Notes under the pieces: generated by a model
Seen by the model: the letters and a program-made list of their open reading frames with translations, nothing else
What the model was told of the DNA's origin: nothing
The model's database searches: none
Shown here: piece after piece, positions 8,245 through 17,963 of the stretch
Position numbering within the stretch: position 1 is the stretch's first letter
Layout: every line of letters begins with the position of its first letter
From: a bacterium
GTDB taxonomy: Bacteria; Actinomycetota; Acidimicrobiia; Spongiisociales; Spongiisociaceae
Length of the DNA: 61,846 nucleotides
Assembly (NCBI GenBank): GCA_028821235.1
Contig: JAPPGV010000035.1
Location: 1-61,846, forward strand
Direction of reading: 5' to 3'
Position numbers and translations under genes: made by a program

Positions 8245-8677
8245 AACGGGCGATGAGGTCGGCTGCGTCCGGGTAGAGGCCGACCAACTCGGAGTAGGTA
8301 CCCAACTCGAATCCCTCCTCGTGGTAGGGCGGCGCCATGGTAGTTCCCACCAGCGACCAGTCTCCGGTCGTTCCGGCGCCCATCCACACTCCTCCGGGAA
8401 CCGCCACGAAGGGGCGCTCCCCCGCCGCCAGGTCGTCGCCGAGCAGCAGCCGTCTGGCCCCGCCGTCCGGTTCGAGTAACAGCATCTCCACCGGATGGCC
8501 TGCGTAGTGGTGCCAGAGCTCCGGCCCGTCCAGTCGATGCAAGGCCGAGAAGTCGTCCGGCTGCATCAGGTAGTAGATGGCGGTGCCGTTCTGGTCCCGC
8601 CAGGTCTGGGCCCACATTCCCCCCTCGGACGGCAACGGCGCCAGACCCAGCAACTCGGCCACTTCGGCGCCGGTCAC
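8231..8677 (-). CDS. Cupin, DUF985 family
   Basis: A 148-residue single cupin of the DUF985 (YML079w-like) type. Visible: the N-terminal helix GAEVAELLGL, IYYLMQPDDFSALHRLDGPELWHHYAG, LLLGDD, FVAVPGGVWMGA, and WSLVGTTMAPPYHEEGFELG near the end. The fold suggests a small-molecule isomerase, epimerase or sugar-binding role, but the family has no settled function. GTG 8677 starts 11 nt after the deaminase stop, and the end overlaps the SDR start, indicating translational coupling within the operon. Confidence 0.82.
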   Translation of the reverse strand: MTGAEVAELLGLAPLPSEGGMWAQTWRDQNGTAIYYLMQPDDFSALHRLDGPELWHHYAGHPVEMLLLEPDGGARRLLLGDDLAAGERPFVAVPGGVWMGAGTTGDWSLVGTTMAPPYHEEGFELGTYSELVGLYPDAADLIARYARE

Positions 8678-8687
8678 ACGACACTTC

Positions 8688-9995
8688 TCACTTGGCCAGC
8701 CACCGGGCGCGCTCGGTCACCTCCGCCGTCACCTTGTCAACGTCCACGGTAAGCACCCGGCCCTCGCTGACCACCTGCTCCCCGCCCACCCAGACCGAGC
8801 GGACTGCCCGGGGCGACCCCGACCACACCAGGCGCGACACCGGGTCGTCCTCGTCCGTCACGACCGGATGCAGAGCCGACTCTGACGGTGACAGCTGCAC
8901 CATGTCGGCCCGGGAACCCGGCTCGAGCCGGCCCAGGTCGGAGCGCCCGATGGCGTCGGCGGCCCCGGCCGTGGTCATGTGGAGCGCCTCGTGGGGTGGC
9001 ATGAAGGCTGCGTCCCCCCGGTGGATCCGGGCCAGCCGGATGGCGGTGCGCATCTCCTCGAACAGGTCGAGCCGGTGATGAGAGGCCGGACCGTCGGTGG
9101 CGATCCCCACCTTGATCCCGGCCCGGATCATCTCTTCGACCCTGGCCAGGCCCGAGCCGTGCTTGGAGTTGGAACAAGGGCAATGGGCCGCCCCCACTCC
9201 GTGGCGGCCGAATATCTCCATGTCCTCGTCCGACAGCCACACGCAGTGGGCGGCCAGCACCCTTGCCTCCAGCATGCCCAGCGACTCCAGGTAGGCGGGC
9301 GCCGACAGGCCACCGGACAGCTCCCGCACCGCCGCGTCCTCCCACTCCTGCTCAGCCACGTGGATGTGAACCAGCATGTCCTGCTCGCGGGCGATCCCGA
9401 TCACCATCTCCAGGCACTCCCGTGACACCGACCAGGCGGCGTGAGGACCCAGGCCCACTTCGATCAGCTCGTTTGATGCCCACCGGTCCCGGGTGGCGAC
9501 CATCTCCTCCAACTGCTGCTGCCAGGTGCCCATCAGGTCGAGCTGGGCGTCCTCGATGATCGGAGCCGCCACCACGCACCGGAGGCCCGCCTCGGCAGCC
9601 CCCTGAGCGACCGACTCCCCGAAGAAGTACATCTCGGATGAGGTGGTGACGCCGTTGGAGAGGAGCTCGGCTGCGCCCATCAGCATCCCCACCCTCACGT
9701 CATCGGGGGTCAGGCGCCCCTCCCGGGGCCACATGACCTCGTGGAGCCACCGATCCACCGGCAGCCCCTCTCCGGCGCCGCGCAGCAGGATCATCGGGGT
9801 ATGGGCGTGGAGGTTGACGAGTCCGGGCATCAGGATGCCGTCGATCCGGTGTACCGGCGCCCCGGCCTGGTCGGGCGCCTCCGAAGCGGGGCCGGCCCAG
9901 ACCACCCGTCCCCCCTCCACGTCCACCACCCCTTGCGAGATGGGGGTCCGCCCCTCGGACATGGTTATCAGCAGATCGGCTTGGTAGCGGTCCAT
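8688..9995 (-). CDS. Amidohydrolase, MTA/SAH (5'-deoxyadenosine) deaminase-like
   Basis: A 435-residue metal-dependent amidohydrolase of the TrzN/SsnA/MtaD group. Visible: NLHAHTP with the paired metal-binding His at 63 and 65, HIHVAEQEWED (about 208-218), LAAHCVWLSDEDM, and TDGPASHHRLDLFEEM, whose Asp is the catalytic metal ligand. Family members deaminate S-adenosylhomocysteine, 5'-methylthioadenosine, 5'-deoxyadenosine or triazines. It is the first gene of the minus arm, 47 bp from the divergent mtnA-like gene. That pairing supports deamination of a 5'-modified adenosine to the inosine form before phosphorolysis. Guanine or cytosine deaminase activity is less likely. Confidence 0.85.
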   Translation of the reverse strand: MDRYQADLLITMSEGRTPISQGVVDVEGGRVVWAGPASEAPDQAGAPVHRIDGILMPGLVNLHAHTPMILLRGAGEGLPVDRWLHEVMWPREGRLTPDDVRVGMLMGAAELLSNGVTTSSEMYFFGESVAQGAAEAGLRCVVAAPIIEDAQLDLMGTWQQQLEEMVATRDRWASNELIEVGLGPHAAWSVSRECLEMVIGIAREQDMLVHIHVAEQEWEDAAVRELSGGLSAPAYLESLGMLEARVLAAHCVWLSDEDMEIFGRHGVGAAHCPCSNSKHGSGLARVEEMIRAGIKVGIATDGPASHHRLDLFEEMRTAIRLARIHRGDAAFMPPHEALHMTTAGAADAIGRSDLGRLEPGSRADMVQLSPSESALHPVVTDEDDPVSRLVWSGSPRAVRSVWVGGEQVVSEGRVLTVDVDKVTAEVTERARWLAK

Positions 9996-10042
9996 CTACT
10001 CGCCCCCGGTCAGGTGGAAGTGGCCCATGTAGCATAAAGGTC

Positions 10043-11095
10043 ATGCAGCAACTCGGTGACCGTCCGCTCGACTGGATAGACGGCGGCGTCTCGATGGTCG
10101 ATCAGACCAGGCTTCCCGACCATTACGAGGTGATGCGGATCGAAACAGTCCCCGACATGGTGGCCGCCATCCGCCGCCTGTCCGTACGGGGCGCCCCCGC
10201 CATCGGCGTGGCCGGAGCCCTCGGGGTGGCGCTGGCCATCCGGGCCCACGGGACGTCCGGACCCGACTTCGACCGGGCGATCCTCTCCCTTCGGGAAGCC
10301 CGACCCACCGCGGTGAACCTGGCCCGCATGGTGGACAGGGTGGCCCCCCTCGCCGCGCAGGGCCTGGACCGTGTGCTGGCCGAGGCGCTCGCCATCCGGG
10401 ACGAGGAGATCGCCGCATCCGTGTCCATGGGAGAGTACGGGGCCGATCTCGTGACCGGGCTGGTCACCGAGCGGGCAGCATCCCGGGCGATGACGATCTG
10501 CAACACCGGGGGGTTGGCGACCATCGAGCGCGGTACCGCACTGGCGGTGATACAGACCTTGCACGAGCGGGGCACGCTCGCGGAGGCTCTGGCGCTCGAG
10601 ACCCGGCCGCTCCTCCAGGGCGCCCGCCTCACCGCCTGGGAGTTGGCCCGCATGGGCGCTCCCCACCGGATCCTGGTCGACTCGGCCGCCAACTTCATGC
10701 TGGCCCGGCGTCAAGCCGACGTGGTGCTCACCGGCGCCGACCGGATCGCCGCCAACGGGGACACGGCCAACAAGATCGGAACCTTCTCCCTGGCTCTCGG
10801 CGCCCGGTACGCCGGGGTCCCCTTCATCGTGGTCGCCCCGGAGTCGACCGTGGACATGGACACTCCCGGGGGTGACGCCATCCCCATCGAGGACCGGGAC
10901 GCCGGAGAGGTGGTGTCCGTCCGGGATCGTGCTACCGCTCCTGCGAATACCGACGCCGCCAACCCCGCCTTCGACATCACGCCGCACGCCCTGATCACCG
11001 CGATCGTGACCGATCGGCGGGTGGTCAGGATTGATCGAGGTGATAGCCTCCGGTCGGTGCCGCTCGGGGAGCTTCGCCGACCGGCCACTGAGTAG
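10043..11095 (+). CDS. mtnA: S-methyl-5-thioribose-1-phosphate isomerase (MtnA-like)
   Basis: A 350-residue member of the MtnA/eIF2B-alpha family that converts an aldose-1-phosphate to a ketose-1-phosphate without ring nucleotides. Visible: RGAPAIGVAGALG (about 50-62), CNTGGLATIERGTA carrying the catalytic Cys, and TGADRIAANGDTANKIGT with the catalytic Asp. Length and motifs fit MtnA, but DrdI-type 5-deoxyribose-1-phosphate isomerases are close relatives. No other methionine-salvage genes (mtnB, C, D, E) are in the window, so the ketose product probably goes to the aldolase fusion at 4268-6241. Confidence 0.9.
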   Translation: MQQLGDRPLDWIDGGVSMVDQTRLPDHYEVMRIETVPDMVAAIRRLSVRGAPAIGVAGALGVALAIRAHGTSGPDFDRAILSLREARPTAVNLARMVDRVAPLAAQGLDRVLAEALAIRDEEIAASVSMGEYGADLVTGLVTERAASRAMTICNTGGLATIERGTALAVIQTLHERGTLAEALALETRPLLQGARLTAWELARMGAPHRILVDSAANFMLARRQADVVLTGADRIAANGDTANKIGTFSLALGARYAGVPFIVVAPESTVDMDTPGGDAIPIEDRDAGEVVSVRDRATAPANTDAANPAFDITPHALITAIVTDRRVVRIDRGDSLRSVPLGELRRPATE

Positions 11096-11150
11096 TCATC
11101 ACCGTGACAGACACACCAGCGGAACGTCCGCTCTGAGGGAGGAGAAACCC

Positions 11151-12263
11151 ATGTCCAGACCCCTGAAGATCCTGGTGCTCATTCTGGCACTGGCCGTAGT
11201 GGGGGCCGCCTGCGGGGATTCCGGCGACGACGCGCCCGCCACCACGGCCGCGCCCGCCACCACAGCCGCGCCCGCCACCACAGCCGCGCCGGCCACCACA
11301 GCCGCGCCGACCACCACGATGGCGCCCGAGGACCCGATCAGCCTGATCTACGTGACCCCCAACCCGATGGGCGTCAACAGCTTCCTGATCCTGGGCGAGG
11401 TCGGCACCAGGCGGGCAGCCGAGCGCCACGGCGGTACCTGGAAAACCTTCGAGTCGATTGACGACACCACCAGGCGGGCCAACATAGAGGCAGCCATCGA
11501 CGAGGCTCCGGACGTGATCGTGCTCACCACCTTCACGCTGACGGAGATGGCGGACGAGTACTCCAAGGCCAACCCGGACCAGCAGTTCATCCTCATCGAC
11601 TCCTGCCCGGACGAACCGGCCCCCAACCTCCACTGCGGTGTGTTCCGCGAGCACGAGGGCGCCTACCTGCTAGGCGTTATGGCCGGCCACCTGTCGGAGG
11701 CGAAGAAGATCGGCTCCGTAGTGGCTCTCGACATCCCCTTCTTCAAGCGCTGGTGGGAGAGCTTCTGGGTCGGCGCCCAGTCGGTGGATCCCTCGATCGA
11801 GAACTCGGCGGTGTTCATCGCCGGCGACAACCCGTTCTCCGACCCGGCCCGGGCCAAGGAACTGGCCCTCTCGCTGGCCGCGCAAGGACTGGACCACATC
11901 TTCGCCGTGGGCGCCGGTTCCAACGGCGGTGTGTTCGAAGCGGCGGCGGAAGCCGGATTCGTGTCCTACGGCGTGGACATAAACCAGTGTCCGGAAGCCC
12001 CCGGGTACATAGTCGACAACAACATGAAGCTCGTGGACGCGGTGGTCGACCAGCTCATCGAACAGGTGCTGGCCGGTACTGCCGGGCCGATGGTCGCCTT
12101 CGGTCTGGCCGAGGGTGGCACCGGCGTGATGGCCCTCCACCCCGACCTTGCCACCAGCGAGTGCCTGATTGCCGATCATCCGGACATCGTCGCGGAGGTT
12201 GAGAAGGTCGCTGCGGGGATCATCGACGGCTCGATCGTCGTAACCGATCCGCTGTTCGGCTGA
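11151..12263 (+). CDS. BMP-family nucleoside-binding lipoprotein of ABC importer
   Basis: A 370-residue periplasmic-binding lipoprotein of the basic membrane protein (PnrA/TmpC/BmpA) family, which captures purine nucleosides. It has a hydrophobic signal peptide with lipobox VGAAC (Cys 21), a Thr/Ala/Pro linker (about 28-58) and the binding fold from ISLIYVTPNPMG. VIVLTTF, GVFREHEGAYLLGVMAGHLS and FAVGAGSNGGVFEAA are family signatures. ATG 11151 follows GAGGGAGGAG; the frame is open further upstream but lacks signals. It is the first gene of the transporter operon and directly follows mtnA. Confidence 0.92.
   Translation: MSRPLKILVLILALAVVGAACGDSGDDAPATTAAPATTAAPATTAAPATTAAPTTTMAPEDPISLIYVTPNPMGVNSFLILGEVGTRRAAERHGGTWKTFESIDDTTRRANIEAAIDEAPDVIVLTTFTLTEMADEYSKANPDQQFILIDSCPDEPAPNLHCGVFREHEGAYLLGVMAGHLSEAKKIGSVVALDIPFFKRWWESFWVGAQSVDPSIENSAVFIAGDNPFSDPARAKELALSLAAQGLDHIFAVGAGSNGGVFEAAAEAGFVSYGVDINQCPEAPGYIVDNNMKLVDAVVDQLIEQVLAGTAGPMVAFGLAEGGTGVMALHPDLATSECLIADHPDIVAEVEKVAAGIIDGSIVVTDPLFG
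11232..11321 (+). repeat. 18-bp tandem repeat in lipoprotein linker
   Basis: Five near-identical 18-bp units (consensus GCGCCCGCCACCACAGCC) encode AAPATT-type hexapeptides that tether the binding domain to the membrane lipid anchor. The repeat stays in frame and can change length without damage. Confidence 0.85.
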
Positions 12264-12292
12264 TCGAAACCGGGTCCTGACCGCCAACTGAA

Positions 12293-13808
<1,516 letters not shown>

Positions 13809-13816
<8 letters not shown>

Positions 13817-14921
13817 GCAGGCGCAGGGCGCCCCGGTCGGCCTCGGCTCGAAGATAGGGAACGTGGCGGGGCATCCCGCCCTGTTCTCGCTGGTCTTCGC
13901 CTTCGCCCTGGGCTGGGCGATCGTCTGGCTGACCGGCGGGGATCCCTGGTTCGCCTACCGGGAGATGTTCGACGGCGCGGTCACGGGCTCGGGGTTGCGC
14001 AACACCCTGGCGCGGTCCATACCGATCGTCGGGATGGCGCTGGCCGTGTCGGTGGCGTTCCGCTCGGGCGTCATCAACCTGGGCGGCGAGGGCCAGATGG
14101 TGGTGGGCGGCCTCGCCGGGACCGTCGTGGCCATCTACATGCCGGGACCGGGCCAAGTGGTCATCCCGGTGGCCATGGTGATCGGCGGTCTGGCCGGGGC
14201 CCTCTGGGCCATGCTTCCCGCCCTGGGACAGACCCGGCTGCGACTTCCCATCCTTATCACCAGCCTGCTGCTCAACTACGTGGCCCGCGCCATGACCGGC
14301 TACCTGGTGCGGTTCCGGCTGCTGGACGACAGCGTGACCCTCACCTCCACCGAGCAGGTTCCCGACACCGCCCGCATGCCCAAGATGCCCATATTCGGTG
14401 GAGTGAGCTACTCGCTTCTGCTGGTGGTGATCCTGGTCATCGTCATCTGGGTGGTCTACGGACGCAGCGTCTCGGGCTACGAAACCCGAATGGCCGGCCT
14501 CAACGGGCGCTTCGCCCGCTACGGCGGCATCCAGGTGGAGCGCCAGACGGTCTACGTGATGGCGGTGGCCGGCGCCATCGGCGGCGTGATCGGCACCCAC
14601 ATGATCCTGGGAGATGCCTACCGCTACATCGACGGAGAGCTGGTGCTGAGCGGGCTGGCCTGGACCGGACTCCTGGTGGCCCTCCTGGCCAACAACCATC
14701 CACTCCTGATCCTGGCGGCCGGCCTGCTCTTCTCCGGCCTCCAGATCGGAGGCCTGGCCATGCAGCGCAACGCCGAAGTCTCCTGGCGCCTCGCCCAGGT
14801 ACTCCAGGCCCTGGTGATCGTGGCGGTGGCCAGCCGGCTCACCTTCACCTGGTTCAAGCGAAGAACCGGCCGGGACGTATCCGTCGGCGAGGTCGAGCCG
14901 GCCGGAGTCGGAGAGGTCTAG
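13809..14921 (+). CDS. Nucleoside ABC transporter permease 1
   Basis: A 370-residue inner-membrane permease (BPD_transp_2/LivH-like superfamily, NupP/YufP type). It shows about eight to ten hydrophobic segments and the conserved stretch FRSGVINLGGEGQMVVGGLAG (about 78-98) diagnostic of this group. GTG 13809 overlaps the ATPase gene end. The gene ends directly at the start of the second permease, so the two are translationally coupled. Confidence 0.92.
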
Positions 14922-15839
14922 ATGTTCGACCAGCTCTTCGACGCCGCCCTCTTCGACTCGGTGGTCCGAGCCATGATCCCCATCCTGCTGGCCGCGCTCG
15001 GAGGAATGATCTGCGAGCGGGCGGGGGTCTTCCAGATCGCCATGGAGGGGATGATGCTGTCCGGTGCCTTCGCGGCGGTGGCCGGCTCCTACCTGGCTGT
15101 CTACAGCGGCCTCGGAGTGGTGTTCGCGGTGGGCGCCGGGGTGCTGATATCGCTCATGCTGGCCTTCGGTGCGGTGAGCAGGCGCGGCGACCCCATCGTG
15201 CTCGGCATCGCCCTGAACCTGATGGCCATCGGGCTGACCGGTTTCCTCCTCCCACAGATATTCGGGGTGCGGGGGGTGTTCCAGCACGAACGCATCGACG
15301 GATTGGAACGGCTGGCCATCCCCGGACTGTCCGACATCCCCTGGATAGGGCCGGTCCTGTTCAACCAGACCATCCTGGCGTACGTGGCCTTCCTGCTGGT
15401 GCCTTTCCTCTGGCTCGTCCTGTTCCGCACTCCGATCGGGCTGCGGTTGCGCGGGGTCGGTGAGCGTCCGCTGGCGGCCGAGTCCCTCGGGGTGAGCCCC
15501 ATCGCCTACAAGTACGGTGCGGTGATCGCCTCCGGCGTGCTGTCGGGCCTGGCCGGCGCCCAGCTGGCGCTCGGGAACGTGGTGCAGTTCGCCGAGAACA
15601 TGTCGAGCGGAAGGGGCTGGGTGGCGGTGGTGGCGGTCATGCTGGGCCGGGCCCATCCGTTCGCGGTGCTCGGCGCCAGCCTGCTGTTCGCCTTCGCCGA
15701 GGGGCTCGGGTTCCGACTCCAGGGCAACGGGCTCCCCGTCCAGATCACGGATGCCCTGCCGTTCCTGGTGACCCTGATCGCCCTGATCGCCGCCCGCAAG
15801 CGTTTCGCCCGGCTCCTGGACCTCACCACCGGCGGCTAG
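14922..15839 (+). CDS. Nucleoside ABC transporter permease 2
   Basis: A 305-residue permease of the NupQ/YufQ type. ICERAGVFQIAMEGMMLSGAF (about 27-47) is the equivalent of the EGQM motif of permease 1. Further hydrophobic segments cover most of the chain, with LGVSPIAYKYGAVIASGVLSGLAG near the middle. It is the last gene of the importer operon, ending 19 bp before the convergent LysR gene. Confidence 0.92.
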   Translation: MFDQLFDAALFDSVVRAMIPILLAALGGMICERAGVFQIAMEGMMLSGAFAAVAGSYLAVYSGLGVVFAVGAGVLISLMLAFGAVSRRGDPIVLGIALNLMAIGLTGFLLPQIFGVRGVFQHERIDGLERLAIPGLSDIPWIGPVLFNQTILAYVAFLLVPFLWLVLFRTPIGLRLRGVGERPLAAESLGVSPIAYKYGAVIASGVLSGLAGAQLALGNVVQFAENMSSGRGWVAVVAVMLGRAHPFAVLGASLLFAFAEGLGFRLQGNGLPVQITDALPFLVTLIALIAARKRFARLLDLTTGG

Positions 15840-15858
15840 CCGGGGGCCTTTCGCCGAA

Positions 15859-16758
15859 TCAGGGTGTTCCGGTGGGGTCGCCTCTCTTGACCAGTTCGAT
15901 TAGGCGGGCGGCACGTGGATCGAGATCCTCGTCCGACCTCCACACCGCCTCGATCTGCCGCAGAGCCACCAGCGGTCCTTCCGTCAGGTCCAAGTCCTCC
16001 CCAGCCGTCGCCACCTGCCGGGGTAGCACCGTCCGGGCGTAGCCGAGAACCGCCATCTGGCGGAGCACAGTTGGGTGAGCCGATTCGAGAGCCACCTCAG
16101 GATGGATGCCCAACTGCGCCAACCCCTGGTCGATGAGCAGCCGGGTGCGAGAGGCGGGCGGGTAGAGCGCCCAGCCCGCCGGGGTGGCTACGTCCGAGCC
16201 TGAGTCGGACGAGCCGGCCATGTCATCCCGCCAGGAGTAGACATGCATCCTCTCGGTGGCGATGGCCTCCGAGTTGTAGCGGGAACCGGCCGGGCCGACC
16301 ACCAGCGCCAGGTCCACCTGGTATCGATCCAGCATGGACAGCAGCTCCTCCGACTCGGCAACCACCAACTGGAGATCGATCCCGGGCTGCTCCCCTTGCA
16401 AACGGGACAGGCCGGATGGAAGGGTGTAGAGGCCGACAGTGTCGATCAGCCCTACCCGGAGCAAGCCGACCTCTCCCCGCTGCCAGCTGTCCAGCCATCG
16501 GATCAGATCCCCGGTCTGGCCGATCACGCGATCCGCATAGCGCACCACCCGCTGCCCGGCCTCGGTGAGCACTCGCCTCCTCCCGTCCTTCCTGAACAGG
16601 GGCACCCCCAACCGTCGGGAGAGCTCGGCCAATGAATGGGAGAGGGCGGGCTGGCTGACGCCCAGCTCCCAGGCTGCCTCGGTAAACGTTCCGTGGCGCT
16701 CCACCGCCTGGAGATAACGCAGGCTCCGGAAGTTCAAGGCCGGCAAATCCATAACCAT
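15859..16758 (-). CDS. LysR-family transcriptional regulator
   Basis: A 299-residue LTTR. The N-terminal winged helix-turn-helix is clear: [20 protein letters not shown], then [20 protein letters not shown] and [15 protein letters not shown]. It is followed by a periplasmic-binding-like effector domain. It is divergent from ino1, with starts 86 bp apart, and convergent with the nucleoside importer. LysR proteins usually control the divergent neighbour, so ino1 is one candidate target; the nucleoside genes are another. The effector is unknown. Confidence 0.9.
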   Translation of the reverse strand: MVMDLPALNFRSLRYLQAVERHGTFTEAAWELGVSQPALSHSLAELSRRLGVPLFRKDGRRRVLTEAGQRVVRYADRVIGQTGDLIRWLDSWQRGEVGLLRVGLIDTVGLYTLPSGLSRLQGEQPGIDLQLVVAESEELLSMLDRYQVDLALVVGPAGSRYNSEAIATERMHVYSWRDDMAGSSDSGSDVATPAGWALYPPASRTRLLIDQGLAQLGIHPEVALESAHPTVLRQMAVLGYARTVLPRQVATAGEDLDLTEGPLVALRQIEAVWRSDEDLDPRAARLIELVKRGDPTGTP

Positions 16759-16844
16759 TATCTATGGATTATAGGAGCCTCGTCTATTTGACTGAATCAA
16801 TCCACGCGCCAGACTCAGCGGAGATCCGAGTCGAGAGGGTACGT

Positions 16845-17912
16845 GTGAGCAGGATACGGGTAGCGATCGTAGGGGTGGGGAACTGCGCCTCCTCACTGGT
16901 ACAGGGGGTCGAGTTCTACCGCGATGCCGCCGCGGACGAGACCATTCCGGGCCTGATGCATCCGGTGCTGGGCGACTACGCCATCGACGACATCCAGTTC
17001 GTGGCCGCATTCGACGTGGATGCCACCAAGGTGGGCCAGGACCTGTCCAAGGCGATCTTGGCCGGCGAGAACAACACCACGGCCTTCGCCGAGGTCCCCT
17101 ATCTGGACGTGACGGTGCAACGCGGGCCGACCCTGGACGGGATCGGCGCCTACCTGAACGGCGTGGTGGAGGAGTCGGCGGCGGCCGAGGTAGATGTGGC
17201 GGAGGAACTCCGCAAGACGCGCGCCGACGTGGTGGTCTCCTACCTACCGGTCGGATCGCAGCAGGCCACCGAGTTCTATGCCCGCCAAGCCCTGGAGGCC
17301 GGCTGCGCCTTCGTCAACTGCATCCCCGTGTTCATCGCACGCACCGAGGAGTGGGCAGACCGCTTCCGCCGGGCCGGACTGCCCATCGTGGGCGACGACA
17401 TCAAGTCGCAGGTCGGCGCCACCATCCTGCACCGCACCCTCGTCAACCTCTTCCAGGACCGGGGGGTGAAGGTGGACCGGACCTACCAGCTCAACTTCGG
17501 CGGGAACACCGACTTCCTGAACATGCTGGAGCGGAGCCGCCTCGTCTCCAAGAAGGAGTCCAAGACCAAGGCGGTCACCAGCCAGTTGGAGACCCGCATG
17601 CCCGTGGAAGACATCCATGTCGGCCCCTCGGATCACGTGCCCTGGCTCACCGACCGCAAGTGGGCGCACATCCGCCTCGAGGGGACCGCCTTCGGGAACA
17701 CTCCCCTCAATGCCGAGGTGAAGCTGGAAGTCTGGGACAGCCCCAACTCGGCCGGGGTGGTCATCGACGCGCTGCGGTGCGCCAAGATCGGTCTGGACCG
17801 GGGTATCGCCGGGCCGCTCTACGAGGCCAGCGCCTACTTCATGAAGTCACCACCCCGCCAGATGCGGGACGAGGTCGCCCGCGAGGCCCTCGAGGCGTTC
17901 ATCGACGGATAA
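16845..17912 (+). CDS. ino1: Inositol-3-phosphate synthase
   Basis: A 355-residue NAD-dependent enzyme that cyclises glucose-6-phosphate to inositol-3-phosphate, first step toward phosphatidylinositol and mycothiol in actinobacteria. Visible: [17 protein letters not shown] at the very start (NAD loop), [32 protein letters not shown] and [11 protein letters not shown], all typical of the actinobacterial form. The frame extends to an ATG at 16764. GTG 16845 has GAGAGGG at ideal spacing and fits the family start, so it is preferred. Confidence 0.93.
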   Translation: MSRIRVAIVGVGNCASSLVQGVEFYRDAAADETIPGLMHPVLGDYAIDDIQFVAAFDVDATKVGQDLSKAILAGENNTTAFAEVPYLDVTVQRGPTLDGIGAYLNGVVEESAAAEVDVAEELRKTRADVVVSYLPVGSQQATEFYARQALEAGCAFVNCIPVFIARTEEWADRFRRAGLPIVGDDIKSQVGATILHRTLVNLFQDRGVKVDRTYQLNFGGNTDFLNMLERSRLVSKKESKTKAVTSQLETRMPVEDIHVGPSDHVPWLTDRKWAHIRLEGTAFGNTPLNAEVKLEVWDSPNSAGVVIDALRCAKIGLDRGIAGPLYEASAYFMKSPPRQMRDEVAREALEAFIDG

Positions 17913-17917
17913 GGTCG

Positions 17918-17953
17918 CCGGGGAGAGAGCATCCTCCTCGCTCTTCTCCCCGG
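17918..17953. terminator. Hairpin between convergent genes
   Basis: CCGGGGAGAGAGC (17918-17930) pairs with GCTCTTCTCCCCGG (17940-17953) across a 9-nt loop with one mismatch. It lies 6 bp after the ino1 stop and 11 bp before the stop of the convergent molybdoenzyme gene. There is no long T tract, so a bidirectional terminator or mRNA-end stabiliser is inferred from stem strength and position. Confidence 0.65.
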
Positions 17954-17963
17954 TCTGCTCGAT

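Noticed and set aside
11232-11321. Tandem repeats as a CRISPR array
   Set aside because: Units are 18 bp, contiguous and in frame with the lipoprotein; there are no spacers. The same holds for the 21-bp array at 61771-61846.
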